From assembly GCA_963573385.1 (NCBI GenBank), contig CAUYLG010039333.1:20642-84641 (forward strand): a stretch of DNA of 64,000 nt. The letters are read 5' to 3'. How positions within the stretch are numbered: the first letter of the stretch is position 1; each line of letters begins with the position of its first letter. Below, piece after piece: positions 14,696 through 27,910 of the stretch. The notes beneath the pieces were generated by a model that worked only from the letters and a program-made list of their open reading frames with translations, made no database searches and was not told where the DNA came from. Origin of the DNA: Cacajao melanocephalus (Eukaryota; Chordata; Mammalia; Primates; Pitheciidae). A program made the translations under genes and the position numbers.

Positions 14696-15480
14696 GTAAA
14701 AATCTGTTGCCTGATGACTGAAAGATAATTGCCTGCCTCCTTCCATCCCTCCAACACTCACCCTGACTCTCAGAACGCGTGCTGTTTGGCCTCATCCTAA
14801 CCTCCATTCCCTTAGTTTCTCTGTTACTTCCCTGCCATTTATCCCATTGATGATATCCCTCCTTCCTTAGCCAGGATAAACTCAAAGATGCTGTTTACAT
14901 CTTCAACATACTACTTCTTTTGTCTTTCCTCTGTTTGCCTTGTAAATCTTCAACTTCTAATCAAATCATGTGCCTTCTCTAACCTCACTGTGTTGTTTTT
15001 CTGCTGGAGAGAAGCCTTTGCACCAACCAGCACATATTCATGATGGTTGACTGTGTGCAGCTGGGCCCTCGGACTCCTCTGAACACCTTTTCATGGTCCT
15101 TACTCTCTACCTCAAATCTTTTTTGCTATTCCTCCAGTCTCCCATTTCTATCTTCAGACTCTTGATCTTACCAGCTGGCACATGTTTCAAGCAGAACTCA
15201 TTAATTTCCCCATTTCTTCCTCCTCTTCTCTAGTGCCTGTTATGATAAATTATGTCCCTACTCTCCCCATTCATCTGCCCAAGCTGGAAGAAACCTTGGC
15301 ATCATCCATGCCTCTTCTTTCATCTTCAATCCCAACACCCATCCAGTTATTTAACAAGTATCAGCTGAGTAGCTACCATACTCCTGGCATTATTCTAGAG
15401 CGTGGGATATAAAAGTGGACAAAGCAAAACAAAAACACTCTTCCCCTCATGGAGCTTATATTCTAGCAGGGGAGAAAGAT
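14696..15480 (+). repeat. Pyrimidine-rich L2-like region
   Basis: C/T-rich text including 'ctctctacctcaaatctt', 'cttggcatcatccatgcctcttctttcatc' and 'cctcatggagcttatattctagcagggga' is like L2 and associated old mammalian repeats. Boundaries are approximate. The 135-codon antisense frame at 14,478-14,885 is a by-product. Confidence 0.4.
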
Positions 15481-15724
15481 CACGAACATAAGAATAATTA
15501 AATGTACAGAGTATATTAGAAGGTGAATAAACGAGACAGGGAAAAATAGAGCATGGATAATAGGAATTCAGGTGTGTGTTGGGAGGTGGAGTGTGCTTTG
15601 TCAAACAAGGTGGTCAGGATAGGCTTCAATGAGAAGGTGCACTGGAGCCAAGACTTGAGATGAGAGAGAGACCCACTCAGATACCTGGGGACAAATCACT
15701 TTGGGCCAAGGCAATAGTATAAAG

Positions 15725-16065
15725 AACTGTCATAATCCATTTGGGCTGCTACAACAAAATGCCATTGGCTGGGTAGCTTTGAAACACCATACATGTATTT
15801 CTCACAGTTCTGGAGACTGGGAAGTCCAAGTTCAAGGTGCTGGCAGATTTGGTATCTGGTGAGGGCACGCTTCCTAACAGATGGCTGTCTTCTCACTGTA
15901 ACCTCACGTGCAAGTGGCAGAAAAGCTGGGGGAACTGAGGGTGTCTCCAGGTTGTTGTTGTTCCTGTTAAGGTACCAAGCCCCTCCCAAAGGCCCCACCT
16001 CCTAATACGATCACTTTGGGAGCTAGGATTTCAACATATACATTTTGGGGGGGACACAAATGTTC
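15725..16065 (-). repeat. MaLR-type LTR (MLT1/MST-like), antisense
   Basis: Antisense order of ERVL-MaLR LTR phrases: 'ataatccatttgggctgctacaacaaaatgcc', 'tctcacagttctggagactgggaagtcc', 'gatggctgtcttctcactgtaacctcac' and 'ggatttcaacatatacattttgggggggacac'. A non-autonomous retroelement LTR with no coding content. Confidence 0.75.
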
Positions 16066-16164
16066 ACATCTAAAGCAAGGCCCTAAAGCAGGCCCTTTAT
16101 GAGTGAAGTAGGCCCTAAAGCAAGAGTGTCCCTGGCATGTTGCTTGAGCAGTCACCATGTTCTT

Positions 16165-16905
16165 CAGTTACAGCACTCCTGTGAATATCCGACTGTCCAT
16201 CTCACTACTAACACCTCAATCTAGGCTCTGGGCCTTCTTAACCCACTGATTTCCTAAGTGGTTTTCTTATATCTGGTCTTGCTACATGCCCGTCTATTCC
16301 CCATATCCAGCTAGAATGACGTTTCAAAAACACAGATGTCACCTCATCATAATTCTTCCATGGCTCCCCACTGCCCACAGGTTGTCATGTACACATTGGG
16401 AGGGCTTAGCCCTGTCCCAGCTGGCTCCAGCCCACTGCTCCAATATCACAATATCACCTTGACGCTTATCCACAGGTCTGTACATGAGATTCTCTAAATA
16501 CATCAAGTTCCCTCTGGCCCCCGTACTTCTGGAGAACTGCTTCCTCCTCATAGAACACCTCTCTCCTTTGCTACATGTTGCGACCCTCCTCATGCTAGAA
16601 AGCACGGCCTAGTCAGCTCTGTCTCATCTCCCTTTCCCCGTACAATATCGCTTCCTGTACAAAGTTCCTCCTGACCTTCCTCTCTCTGGCTCAGGTACTC
16701 TCCACTATGCTTCCACAAGAGCTGTGGCTATCTCTTCTGCAGCAATTTCATACTGTTTCTGCACAGTCTCTTTATTTCTTGGTCTCCCCTAGTTGGTTTT
16801 GAGTAAGGGTAAGGATCATGCTTTTAAAATATCCCAGCACTTGGAACCTTACTTGATAAGAAGAAGATACTACATAAATTTTGGTTGAATGAATGAATAA
16901 ATACA
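16165..16905 (+). repeat. L2 LINE, long 3' fragment
   Basis: Sense L2: 'aatgacgtttcaaaaacacagatgtcacctcatcataattcttccatggctccccactgccc', then 'cttcctgtacaaagttcctcctgacc', ending in 'gttgaatgaatgaataaata'. Quoted phrases are interrupted and diverged. Frames within it are inactive. Confidence 0.8.
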
Positions 16906-18070
16906 TGATAAGCCCCATGTGGAAAGGTAAGGATTATATAGACAATAAGGAAAAGCTACATGTAGAAACTATACATAGCTTCCTCTAAAAAGGAATTTCT
17001 TAAGGAAGCAGAATCTGTAACCATGTGGCAGCCACCCAGAGAAGTAATGATTTGTGCTGCTCCAGTCACTATGGGTTAGCATGACATTCCAGGTCAACTG
17101 GATTACTCTGATCCCTCTTTAGAGCCATTGCAAGAAATCACATCTCAAGGAAAGACTCTTCCGGCACCTGATCTCTTTTGTACTTCAGACAGTGTGTGGC
17201 CATCTTCAAATAGAACAATCTCTTTGGTTTCAGAGACAAGAAGAATGTAATCTATTTCCTACGCAAGACAACAAGAGAAAATCTAAAATAGCATAAAAAT
17301 GTAATGGTAATATCCTACAGACAGGAAAGAGCTGAATCAAAATGAAATATGACCAAATGCAATCAGCAGCTAACAGTAGGAAAAAGGCAGCTGTCATCTT
17401 CATTTCTTTCATAAACTTCTTAAAGCAAATTATGTCTTTTAGAATATAAGTCAGTTTTCTTTCTGGATACTTCTTAAAGCTCCTGCCATTTATGAGAGGT
17501 AAAGCATTCTCTGCAGCACTCAATGTGAAGCTGCCCTGCATCCCACTTAAACGTTTCATTAATGACAGCCCACCCTCTCTTAGCAGAGGAGCGATCTAAA
17601 CATCACAACGCCAAACAGCTCTATCTGTCTCCTGTTTGTCTATAAAACCACAGATGAAAACGCATTCTGCATTGATTGATTAATAAACATGTTTCAGCAG
17701 CTCTGGATGCTCAGAGTCTAGAAGGAGAAAAGTCTAGACTCAAATAGATAAAACCCGTAATTCAAGGAAGAACACACCCTGGGCCCGAGGGGGCTGAAGG
17801 AGAGGTGCCAAGTGTGGGCTGCGCATGGAACGGGAACACTGGTGTTAGGTGTGGGCTGCTTGGAACATCCCAGGAGTAGCTTGCCTCATGTTGCAGACTA
17901 GGAATCCAGCTGTCTGGAGGTGGAAGAATCCATGGATGGTACATATTGCAGAGACACGGTTTCAAAATCTTTTGCAGGATGCACATGTTAGGAAAGAAAT
18001 CTTTAAAAAACAAAAAACCCTCTAATAGCTTTAAACGAGCATGAAGCATTCTAATGTTAGTGTTTAGCTG
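16906..18070. other. Gene-free, repeat-poor stretch
   Basis: No repeat or gene recognised. Bases 17,230-17,720 keep a balanced, non-repetitive composition and could be conserved non-coding DNA, which only an alignment could show. Confidence 0.4.
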
Positions 18071-18184
18071 TGTAGACAAGGTGTTTCCCAAGTCATCTCA
18101 AAGGCTGATGACATGACTAATTGCCCCCTTTAAAGAAAATACTAAATACATGAAAAACAAATTTACCTGAATGCGCCGATTATC
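18071..18184 (+). repeat. Copy 1 of a local 114-bp repeat
   Basis: Aligns without gaps to 19,342-19,455; I count 15 mismatches in 114 positions (about 87% identity). Shared phrase: tgtagacaaggtgtttccca. I do not recognise the family, so it is either an unnamed dispersed repeat or a local duplication. Confidence 0.9.
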
Positions 18185-18409
18185 TTTTGGAATGAAGAGA
18201 AAATCTAGGTAGAGTTGAAATCACCAAAAATCAAGCCAGAAAGTGGAATGACATTGCTAACACAGTTAGCATGAGACCTGACTGTATCTGATTAGTGCTC
18301 AGCAAATGGGGCTGTTCTAATTGATTACTATTTATCCTCAGTCTCTCACTAGCTGAGCCCTTTCCTCCGTTCCCGAAATAAAGGGGACGGTGGGGGACTT
18401 TGTGCCAGA

Positions 18410-18700
18410 TAACTAATCTTTACTTAGTACCTTTTATGTTTCAGGCATTCTGTTAGGAGCTTGATGTACTGTTCTCATTTATCTTCTCAAGAGTCCTTTG
18501 GGAGATATATTTTATAACTGTTTTGTAGAGAAAAAAACCAGGAAGGATCTGGAGATGTTAGGCATATCCAAGGGCACAAAATGATTGGGAAAAAGTGAAG
18601 ATATATATGCCGGAGCCTGAAAACACTACATGTGTCCCACAGTAGCTCATTCTTTTGCCAAGTAGCCCTTGCACACCCCCACCTTCTCTTGAGGCATATC
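18410..18700 (-). repeat. MIR-like SINE, antisense
   Basis: Phrases 'cttttatgtttcaggcattctgttaggagcttg', 'ttgtagagaaaaaaaccaggaagg' and 'ggcatatccaagggcac' follow the antisense MIR order. Diverged, so the boundaries are loose. Confidence 0.5.
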
Positions 18701-18719
18701 ACCAAAGACACTCAAACTA

Positions 18720-18835
18720 TCAGCTCCTCAAGGACAGGAATCCTTGTTTGTTTTTTTCACCATTAATTATATCTCAGTGTCTTCCATGGTGCTTGATGCA
18801 TGCTTAGTATTCAATAAATATTTATCAAGATGTGA
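18720..18835 (+). repeat. L2 LINE 3' end
   Basis: 'cagctcctcaaggacaggaatccttg...ggtgcttgatgcatgcttagtattcaataaatatttatc' is the typical L2 terminus with its 'caataaatattt' ending. Confidence 0.7.
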
Positions 18836-19233
18836 ATAGACCCAGGGCCTGGGATGAAGTTCCTGTCTCCACTACCACCTTCCATCCATTCAAGGGTGAG
18901 ATGTTGCCCCACAAGGAGTGGGCATGAGTCAAAACACTCCTGGGAAGGAGGAAGTCCTTTGGGGAGTTCAAGAACTCCTGAGTCTGGATAAGACTTGTGC
19001 CAACCCGGGTGACAAAGGAACTGTGAGATCTTGGATGGAGTTACAACCCAAAGATATGCCTGAGGCCTGTCTTTCGGTATTTCATTCCTTCTTTAGGTGA
19101 AAATTAAAGTAACTAAAATACTGGAACCCTATAGGCTTCCAGAATTGTGACAACAGTCTTCAGTAGCCATCATTCTAATTGAATTTTTGCAACACTCACA
19201 TTTTGAGCTAAAAAGGTACAAATTACATAAAAT

Positions 19234-19300
19234 TGTGTGTGTGTGCAGGCACATATACACATATACATACCTAGGCATGTGTGAATGTGTGTGCGTGTAT
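19234..19300. repeat. TG/TA-rich microsatellite
   Basis: Imperfect (TG)n followed by 'acacatatacatac' and further TG runs. Low-complexity DNA. Confidence 0.8.
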
Positions 19301-19341
19301 ATCTATCTAAACATTAACACTTAGATATTAATGTTGAGTCA

Positions 19342-19455
19342 TGTAGACAAGGTGTTTCCCAAATTATTTCAAAGGTTGATGACATGACTAATTGTCCCCT
19401 TTAAAAAAGATAATGAATACATGAAAAACAAACTTCTCTGAATGTACTGATTATC
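19342..19455 (+). repeat. Copy 2 of a local 114-bp repeat
   Basis: Partner of 18,071-18,184 at a constant offset of 1,271 bases. Differences are mostly transitions, as expected of old neutral copies. Flanking bases on both sides stop matching within about 20 bases. Confidence 0.9.
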
Positions 19456-19689
19456 CATATATACTTGTAGGGGAGATTCAAGTCTTACAAAGATACCACG
19501 TCCATTATGACTTTTCTAATAACTTCATTATTCAACCACTTCGCTGTCATTTGGCTCCTTTGAGCCTCACTTTGTTCTGTACAATGAGGATAATAAAACC
19601 CTCTGTTTCACATGATCAGTACATGATGGAATATGGCAAACCATCCTGAAAACCAGAAGGTAGTCTGGTCAATAGCTGAGATCTGCCTG

Positions 19690-19940
19690 ACTTTTTCATT
19701 TGGGATGCAGTAGTTAAGAGGGGATGTGCTGGACCCCAGCTCTGGCATGGCCACCAGCAGGTTTGTGAGAGCCTGTGCTTCAGTTTCTTTATCTGTGACA
19801 AGAAGATGGAAATGTATCCAGCTCCTGGAATTGTTAGGAAGATTCAATGAGAATTCAATGATATAATACATATAAAGCACTCAGAAGAGCCCAGCATATG
19901 AACAATGCTTAAACAAATGTATGCTGTGATTATTACTATG
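19690..19940 (+). repeat. MIR SINE
   Basis: Sense MIR: 'gtgctggaccccagctctggcatggccacc', 'gtgcttcagtttctttatctgtgacaagaagatgg', 'gaagattcaatgagaattcaatg' and 'gcactcagaagagcccagcatatg'. A second MIR-like scrap lies at 19,530-19,605. Confidence 0.7.
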
Positions 19941-21844
19941 CTTTCAGGATCACTGTGCAAATGTCGATTCTGGTCAGCTATGAGCAGGGGAAGGGTTTGC
20001 TAGCAGCTGTCTTCAGTAATATGCTGCAGTAACGGGTAGGCAGATCCAGACCCACAATCCAATAAAGGTGGTGGTCCCAGAAGTTATTTTGCCAGATAGA
20101 AATCAAATTGAAGAGAAGAGCTTTGGGGAGTATGTGTTCTTTACTTCCTTTTCCTCCCCACCCTTTTCTTTTCTTTGCTATTTAAGTAAGCCACTGCTTT
20201 CAGGCCTGCCTGGGAGAAGATATTAGGGAAGCAGGGAGTCCAGCTGGGAGATGCTGAGGAACGAGGCTGAACCCCTGCTATTCCAGCCCATCCACTCCAT
20301 CTTCCCCAATTAACTGGAAGTGAGGTGGTGATGCCCTAACCACATTTCACTTCCTGCTAACAAAGCTTGTACAACAAATGCAAACACTTGGCTGTCAGCT
20401 TCTGTCCAGCACACAGCCTGGTTACCCATCTCGCCCTTCTGCATCTGTGTCAGCATCCAGGAGGCAGGCCCAGGATGACAAACCTTCTTTGTGCTACACT
20501 CAATGCTGTACCAGGCTCTGATGGTGCTTACAAAATGCTTTTGCTCGACAGTAACAAGAAAGGTCCCTTATGGGCGATTTTGTAAGAGGAGACATATTCT
20601 GTGCAGGCTTATATGATTGCTTTGATTGTTCAGACTTGGAGTAGAGGCAGGGAAGGTGTCACCATTTCATTTCTTCCTTTCCCATCTAATAAAAATTTCC
20701 TCCTACCTCTTTGAACTGAGGTCAGGTCTTTTTCTCTTTTTAAAATTTGCCTCAAAGAAGTTTTTTTCATTTTTCCTTAAGAATGACTTTAATGGTCTAC
20801 ATTTTAACCCCTTCCTCATATAATGTAAGTGATCTGCAAGGTTTCTTACCCTCTTACCCCTTTTGAATTTCAAATTCTTATTTTTTCAAATCAATCCCAT
20901 TATGGCAAGACATTATTATTTTCTGTTCACACAAATACTATCATTCACAATTTTCTCTCTTCCCTCATAAAGCATGATTTATATGGGAATTTAAAAGTAA
21001 ATTCTGATATTTAGTCTAAGTACTGTCTTACATATTAATTCAATAATATAATTTATACAATAGACAAGTACACAAGAGTAAAAAATATGAAATAAGCTTG
21101 ATAGATATAGACATAGTTATCTGCATTTGACCAATGAAGAAACAAAAGCTCAGAAAAATTAGATGCCTTGCACAAATCACAAAGAAATCAGTGGCTCAGA
21201 TGAAAATAAGAATCGACATCTTCTGATCATTACACAACTTTTCTGGTCAGACTACCAAAGACCATACTAGAAAAATTATTAATGTGTGAAAAGAACAAGA
21301 TATTTCAAATTCTTTCATATTTAACACAAAATTATTTTTCCATAAAGGATATTCAAGAAGCACTTATAAATTTGAGGAGCTGTGTGTGTGTGTGTGTGTG
21401 TGTGTGTTTTAATAAAAAACATTCTTTATCTATATCTAGCTAATGCAGATATACGATCCATCTAAACAAAGATAAGTGAATTTATCTCTACAGTAGGAAA
21501 AAATTACTGGAATTTAAGCAACGTGAAATCTAATTACTTTAACAATGACAATAAATGTGATGTAGCTTTACTGTAGTACTGAGAAAGCCTGTACACTGTC
21601 ACATGTCCTGTGCCCTTAGGAACAAACTTTTGCATGTAATGAGTTATGGTATCTATAATGTTTTCATTCTAAACAGAGTAACACAGGAAATCTAGGATGT
21701 TTACAATAATATTTAGTATAAATATAAAACATTTTAATAGTTTGCTGAGCAGATAAGAGCTCATCATATATCATTTTAGTTAAGTGACTCTGGAGTCCAG
21801 TTATGCCATTAGTTTAAACACTACCAAAGACTAAATACAAACTC
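19941..21844. other. Gene-free stretch with a (TG)n tract
   Basis: No gene recognised. A pure (TG)n tract occupies 21,381-21,407, and a diverged antisense MIR-like piece ('aatgaagaaacaaaagctcag...gcacaaatcac') lies at 21,125-21,235. The remainder is AT-rich. Confidence 0.5.
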
Positions 21845-22560
<716 letters not shown>

Positions 22561-22794
22561 TACTTATTTTCTTCCTCCAGCCTCTATGCCTGTGTTTTAT
22601 ACCAACTTTTAGTTTTTTCCTGATTTGCCAGTAATACAAAGATAAGAAGGTCAGGAAGGAGGATTCAGGATAAGTTGCAAGGATCCATCTTGTAAGACTA
22701 TTTCCTATGAAATGCTATTTCCCTCTTGTTGCCCAGAAAACTCATCCTGTATCCTCCAGACCTACAGTTGGGTTATTCTTCAGAGCCTTAATAT

Positions 22795-22990
22795 CTTGAG
22801 GGTGGTGCCTCTGCTACACCCCATAAATCCACCTCTGGCACAGCACATATCACACCATGTTAGAATTGCTTCCAATGCCAACTCCTTCACGATCTTGTGA
22901 ATGCTTTGAAAGGAAGGACTTATCTTTGTGGTCATGTATTTGACACCTAAGATCTACTCATTAAGTGTTTGTTGAATGAATGAAATAAAA
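22795..22990 (+). repeat. L2 LINE 3' end
   Basis: 'gcctctgctacaccccataaatccacc', 'ggcacagcacatatcacac' and the terminal 'cattaagtgtttgttgaatgaatgaaataaa' follow the L2 3' order. Confidence 0.65.
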
Positions 22991-24750
22991 TGATCTTCAT
23001 TCTTACTCAAATAAGCCTGCAAGTAAGTCCCCAATACAGTTTAAGGATGCCCACATTTGTAGAAAGAGAAATATTAAGTGATATAAAGTTTAAAAAAGTA
23101 ATAAAATCTACAAAAAGAAAAGTGTCTATTGATGAATTTATTAACAGGAAAAAAGTAATCAAGGATGAGAAAATGGAAAAGATAGAAGGGAGACCTTGAT
23201 GACCTGAAAAGGTTATACCCTCGTGAGGATGTAGTGGGCAAATCCTAGTTTGAGGGGAGGAATCAAAGGGGCAACTGCTCTGAAACAGGCCCAGAGTATC
23301 CAACCAAAACAATGACTTCATCATGAAGCTCCAGAACCAATGATTCAAAGAATGCCCCACTGACAGTTGAAAAAAGATAGTCATAGTCCTAGAGATAAAA
23401 ACAGAAACATGAGCGAATGGGAAACAAACAAAAATGAAATGATGTGTATGCTCTCTTCCAAAGGGCAGCAAAAGCAGCTAAGTTAATGCTAATGGCTCAC
23501 ATACGGTGGGTGGGGGGAAAGGATGTTATAAGTCACAAAACCCTGGAATGGAGCAGAGGCCTGTTGGCAAGTAAGAAAGGGATGATAGAGTCAGGATGAC
23601 TTGGAAACACTGTGAAAAGATGGCTTCAGATAATGGGCCATCATTTTTCTGCCTCTTTTCACTTGGACTACTGGCCTCTATAAATAATGTATCTGGCTAA
23701 TCTAAAACACACAGAATCAACAGGAAGCCAAATATTTAGATATCACAAAATGAGGCAAGAAAGAAAAAAAAAAAAGGAGAGCCCAGATTTTGAAACAGTG
23801 AAAGTGACCCTGAAAATTTTAACTTGGCAAGTTTGCAATATTGTGAGACCAATAAAAATCTGTTAACATCTAGAGGGAATAAACCCAAAAGAAATAAGAA
23901 GCCAAGCTTTATGAAGGAAAAAAAAAAAACCCTGCACACCAAATGTGATTGCTTTTCTGATGGAATTACAAGATTACTAGTTTAAGGGAGTGGAGCAGAT
24001 GTGATATATTTGAATTTTATTAGGGCATGTGGAAGAACGCCTCACACAATTTCCTTCACAAAACTAAGTAACTTTAGCTTGAACATGAACTGAAGAGATA
24101 ATAAATGAAGGGTAATAATACATTACAGTCAATCTCGTTGGGAGGAAGGTGTTTAAGAGGTGGCACGAAGGCTCCTGCTGTTTGGGGTGGATAGAACATT
24201 CATTTTAATGATCTGTAAAAAAGGAAGAATAAGAGTGACAGAGAGGAAACATGGAGATTTACTGGACAAAAGGACTAGAAACCTGGTTAAAAATACTGAA
24301 TATAGAGAAAATGTAAGCTAACAAATATATTTGTATGTTGAGAAAAGTAAATATATTTGGAAAAATATTTGCAGAAATGTACACATAAAAGGAGAAAAAG
24401 GAGAAATAACAATGAAAGGTACACAGGAGAACCTCCTTGTAATAAATTTAAACCGCAATACAGATATAAAATAAGAGATCTTAATCACTTATGCTATGTT
24501 GTAACAAAGACACACATACATTGCCCCAAAGTAGATTTCAGGTTCAAAAAGCTAATTTTACTCCTCTTTGAATTGAATCATTATACATTTGAACCTTCAA
24601 GTTTAGCAATAAAATGACTTAAACAGTTTAAACAGAAGTGTAACTTCATATAATGACAGCAGCATCTACGGAAACACTGTACCATGTGAGGACTAGAGAC
24701 CACCTTCTTCATTCTAGACTCTGCCCTCTCATTCATCTCCACTGAATCAC
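22991..24750. other. Gene-free stretch, unassigned
   Basis: No recognised gene or repeat. The 154-codon antisense frame at 23,007-23,471 is AT-biased, hydrophobic and without a recognisable domain. Two A-runs (23,765 and 23,919) are present. An old unrecognised repeat is possible. Confidence 0.4.
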
Positions 24751-24754
24751 AAAC

Positions 24755-25345
24755 CTTAGGCAATTCTGTCTCCTTGCCTCTCTCTGGGACCTATCCTTGC
24801 TCCCCGTTCCATAGATACTAATTTGGTTCCAGCCCTTATTCTTTCTTACCAGCATTAATGCCAGAGCCAGTTTCGCATTATCATATCTGCTCTCTGTGCT
24901 GTCAGAACAATCTTTCTGCAGAGCTGACCACGTAAATTCTCCCCGTTTCAAACCCTCCAGTGGCTCCCCATGCCCTTTGACAGGCCTAGGCACGGTGTTC
25001 AAGCCCTTGAGGATCTGGTCCCTTCTGATCTCTTTAGCTCCTTCTGTTTCCAACTCCCTCCTCCCTTTCCACATTCTGGCCTGAAGCCCTTCCAGTTCTC
25101 AGCAGCTCTGTTGTCTCTTTGCTGGTCTACCCCTCCTTGCTTCCTCCTTCAGGATGCCATGCAGATGCCATATTTTGAAGGAGGCCTTCCTGGTTTCTTT
25201 CTCTCCACTCTCACTTCTTCGGTTTACCATGGCATTTTTCTACTCTATCTATAAATGGCGGGGAGGCAGGAGCTGTCTTAACCCTCCATGTTGCTAGCCT
25301 GGGACACACAGTAGGCCCTCATGTATATGCTAAATAAATGGACCA
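24755..25345 (+). repeat. L2 LINE, long 3' fragment
   Basis: Sense L2: 'cagaacaatctttctgcagagctgaccacg', 'ctccagtggctccccatgccc', 'cttgaggatctggtcccttctg', 'ggaggccttcctgg' and 'gctaaataaatgg'. This produces several open frames on both strands that are not genes. Confidence 0.85.
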
Positions 25346-25679
25346 GACCACCAGTATACTCAGGGACTGTATCCACTGGCAAGGCAAGCCTGGGCTTGTG
25401 ATCAAATGTGCATTGGTTTGTGGACAACATACTGGAGGTAGAAATAACCTCTAAAAGGACGAGAGTGATGACACAACTGAAACACTGCTGTAACAAGCCA
25501 GGGGGTAACTTGGGTGCACAACCTTTTGGCCTGGGGCTCTTGAGTGCAATCTTCCACATTCATCTGGCCTACAAAATACCATAGTTTAGATCAAACCCTG
25601 CAGGAACCATAACAAAAATGGAAGAAGGGGCTGGTCTTTAAGTACAACTTAGCAGAGCATGAGGATTGCAGGTTGAACC
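25346..25679. other. Short spacer between two L2 pieces
   Basis: Nothing recognised; no gene. Confidence 0.4.
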
Positions 25680-26045
25680 AAAGTGACCCTTCCCATCTAC
25701 AAATATAATCACACCATACCTCTTCTTAAAGTCCCTTCAATGGCTTCCCATTGCTAGGAGGCTGATGTCTAACAGCCTCACGTCTCTCCTCCTCTTCCTC
25801 ACACTCGCTCATACTACATTACACAGCCACCACACGGAAGGTGCCCCGATGCCTTCACCTGTGCTGTTTCCTCTAACTGCTGGAAGTGCCCTTTACCCTC
25901 AACCCCTTCTCAGGTTTTCCTGGTGAACTCCTATGATCCTTGAAGTCATCTCAAGTATGACCTCCTCTGAGAAGTCTCCCACAGCCTCTCTAGGTAGAGC
26001 TGAGCATACCTCCTCAGTGCTGCCAATGCACCTGGCAATCTACCA
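25680..26045 (+). repeat. L2 LINE fragment
   Basis: 'cttcttaaagtcccttcaatggcttcccattgc', 'ctgtgctgtttcctctaactgctggaagtgcccttt' and 'gacctcctctgagaagtctccc' are in the L2 order and orientation, a second copy close to the one ending at 25,345. Confidence 0.8.
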
Positions 26046-27745
26046 TGCAATTGAACAGACTACAAAGTGCACTGGTGTTCAATTCACATGAAAGAGAATA
26101 CTTATCCAAAGCCTAAATGGCTAAAGTGGTTATCTTTGGGTTTCTTTTGACAATAGGAAGCATCATCAGAATGGACTAAAATGATCAAGAGTGTGCAGAA
26201 GGACCTCCATAATTAGTAACTATAGGGATACCAAACTTTTTAGTTACACAAATTGAAGACAAGAGCAATTACAGAAGATTATATTTAATGGCCTTAGGGT
26301 ACCGGTAGAAATCACATGATACTTTTAGACTGGTTTCTTTAAAAATGCAACAAAGCACTGTAAAAACCCAAAAACAACCTTTCGGAAGCGGCATTTTATA
26401 CCAGGTATTTAAATTCTATTTTCACTGTGAGTTTATTCAGAGTAATTGTACAATACAGAAAAGCACTTGGCTTCAGGTCACTATGCATATATAGCTAAAT
26501 TATGCAATTAGATGACATGTAATTAACCAGAGTAGCAACACAGCCAATCTAACAGGGTCAGTCGGGGTCTAAGTGACTCATAAAAACACGATGTAATTAA
26601 GTGATAGGCACCTACAAGAACAATGAATTGTTGTCTACTTGCAGCCTAATGAGTCCCTCCTATGAATAAAGAGGTAATGCACAAAGAGGGGTCTCAGAGA
26701 CAGGGCAGTGTCAATGGAAATTCTAAGAAGAAGGCAAGGTATCATCTTGATTCTAGATTCTATTTTCCAACACTCCTAATGAGAAATCCCTCCAAACATA
26801 CTGCTGCCAACATTATCAGCTTGACTCTTCCATTACCACAAATAATAACAAAAAAATTAGTTAAAGCTTATTTTAAATCAACTGGAAGAAATACTTCCTG
26901 ACCCCTTACTCAGGTAGTACATACAGCAGGTTGACTATTCACTAAGGGAAAACTAGTGGCACAAGAAATCCAAATTAGCTTTCTTCCTTTTCCTTTAAGG
27001 ATGTATACAAGGCAAGCATGCATGAACACGGTCATGAACAAGAAATATTACCTCTTTTGTAAAGATCAAGGTTGACTGTCTCATTGTGTTTGGTTGGGGG
27101 AATGTAGTTTTGTTTTTGTTTGCTTAAGAGATGGAAGAATTCCAGTTCTGAAAGAATTCAAGCTACGGACAGGAAACCATCCTTCAATAATTGTCCCAGT
27201 GACCCTTATTTTCATCAGGAAGAATCTAGCAACTGCCATACCTGCCAATGTGGCAACAATTCTTTTAATCTTAAATTTTTAAGGAAAAAAATGAGTATGT
27301 AGCCATTTAATCACAAATTCATCCTTTATTTCCCAACACCACTTATTCCATCTATATTTACTGAATATAAATATACCAGGCCTCACTGGAAATATGAAAG
27401 ATGTGCAAGACTCAGTACCTGCCTTTAAATAGCTTACAGTCTACTAGAGGAATGAATCTGCTGCCCACTCTTTTATTTTCTTCTTCAAAATGGTTTGAGT
27501 ATATACAGTATACTCTAAAGGTTTAATTAAAATATAATCTATAAAAATCTGGAAGGATACATAATAAAACGTAATCTGGCAGAGGGACAGCAAATTATTT
27601 TTTGCTCTCTACATTTTCTAATTTTTGTTTCTCTAATGAGGATGTACTAGTTGTGTAAAAAGGAGAAAAAAGTTATTTTACGAAAGATGAAAAACAAAAA
27701 ACCTCAATCTGGTTAGCCTGATACTCTGTCCTACTTTTGAACACT
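26046..27745. other. Gene-free, repeat-poor stretch
   Basis: No named repeat or gene. Bases 26,400-26,660 carry several homeodomain/POU-like TAAT and ATGCAT words and one SOX-type inverted pair (26,619-26,632), so this part is a candidate non-coding regulatory element. Confidence 0.4.
26619..26632. promoter_or_regulatory. SOX-type inverted half-site pair
   Basis: aacaat-ga-attgtt: two ACAAT SOX cores in inverted orientation separated by two bases. Motif only; no evidence of use. Confidence 0.25.
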
Positions 27746-27762
27746 TAAAAGGCCCCATTACC

Positions 27763-27866
27763 AGGCAGAGGTTGCAATGAGCCAAGAAGGTGCCACTGCA
27801 CACTCCAGCCTGGGTGACAGAATGAGACCCTGTCTCAAAAAAAAAAAAAAGAAAAAAGAAAAAAGC
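27763..27866 (+). repeat. 5'-truncated Alu (right-arm fragment)
   Basis: Starts within the right arm ('aggcagaggttgcaatgagcc') and ends in a long A-rich tail. Near-identical flanks aaaaggccccatt (27,747-27,759) and aaaaagccccatt (27,860-27,872) read as the target-site duplication, so the truncation happened at insertion. Confidence 0.85.
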
Positions 27867-27910
27867 CCCATTGTAAAAGTCATACAGGATTGTTGTTGAC
27901 AAAATCTATT

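Noticed and set aside
14478..14885. 135-codon open frame on the minus strand
   Set aside because: Overlaps an old interspersed repeat and L2-like DNA; no recognisable protein.
23007..23471. 154-codon open frame on the minus strand
   Set aside because: Composition is AT-driven (Phe, Ile, Ser, Leu), no domain, no splice or promoter context.
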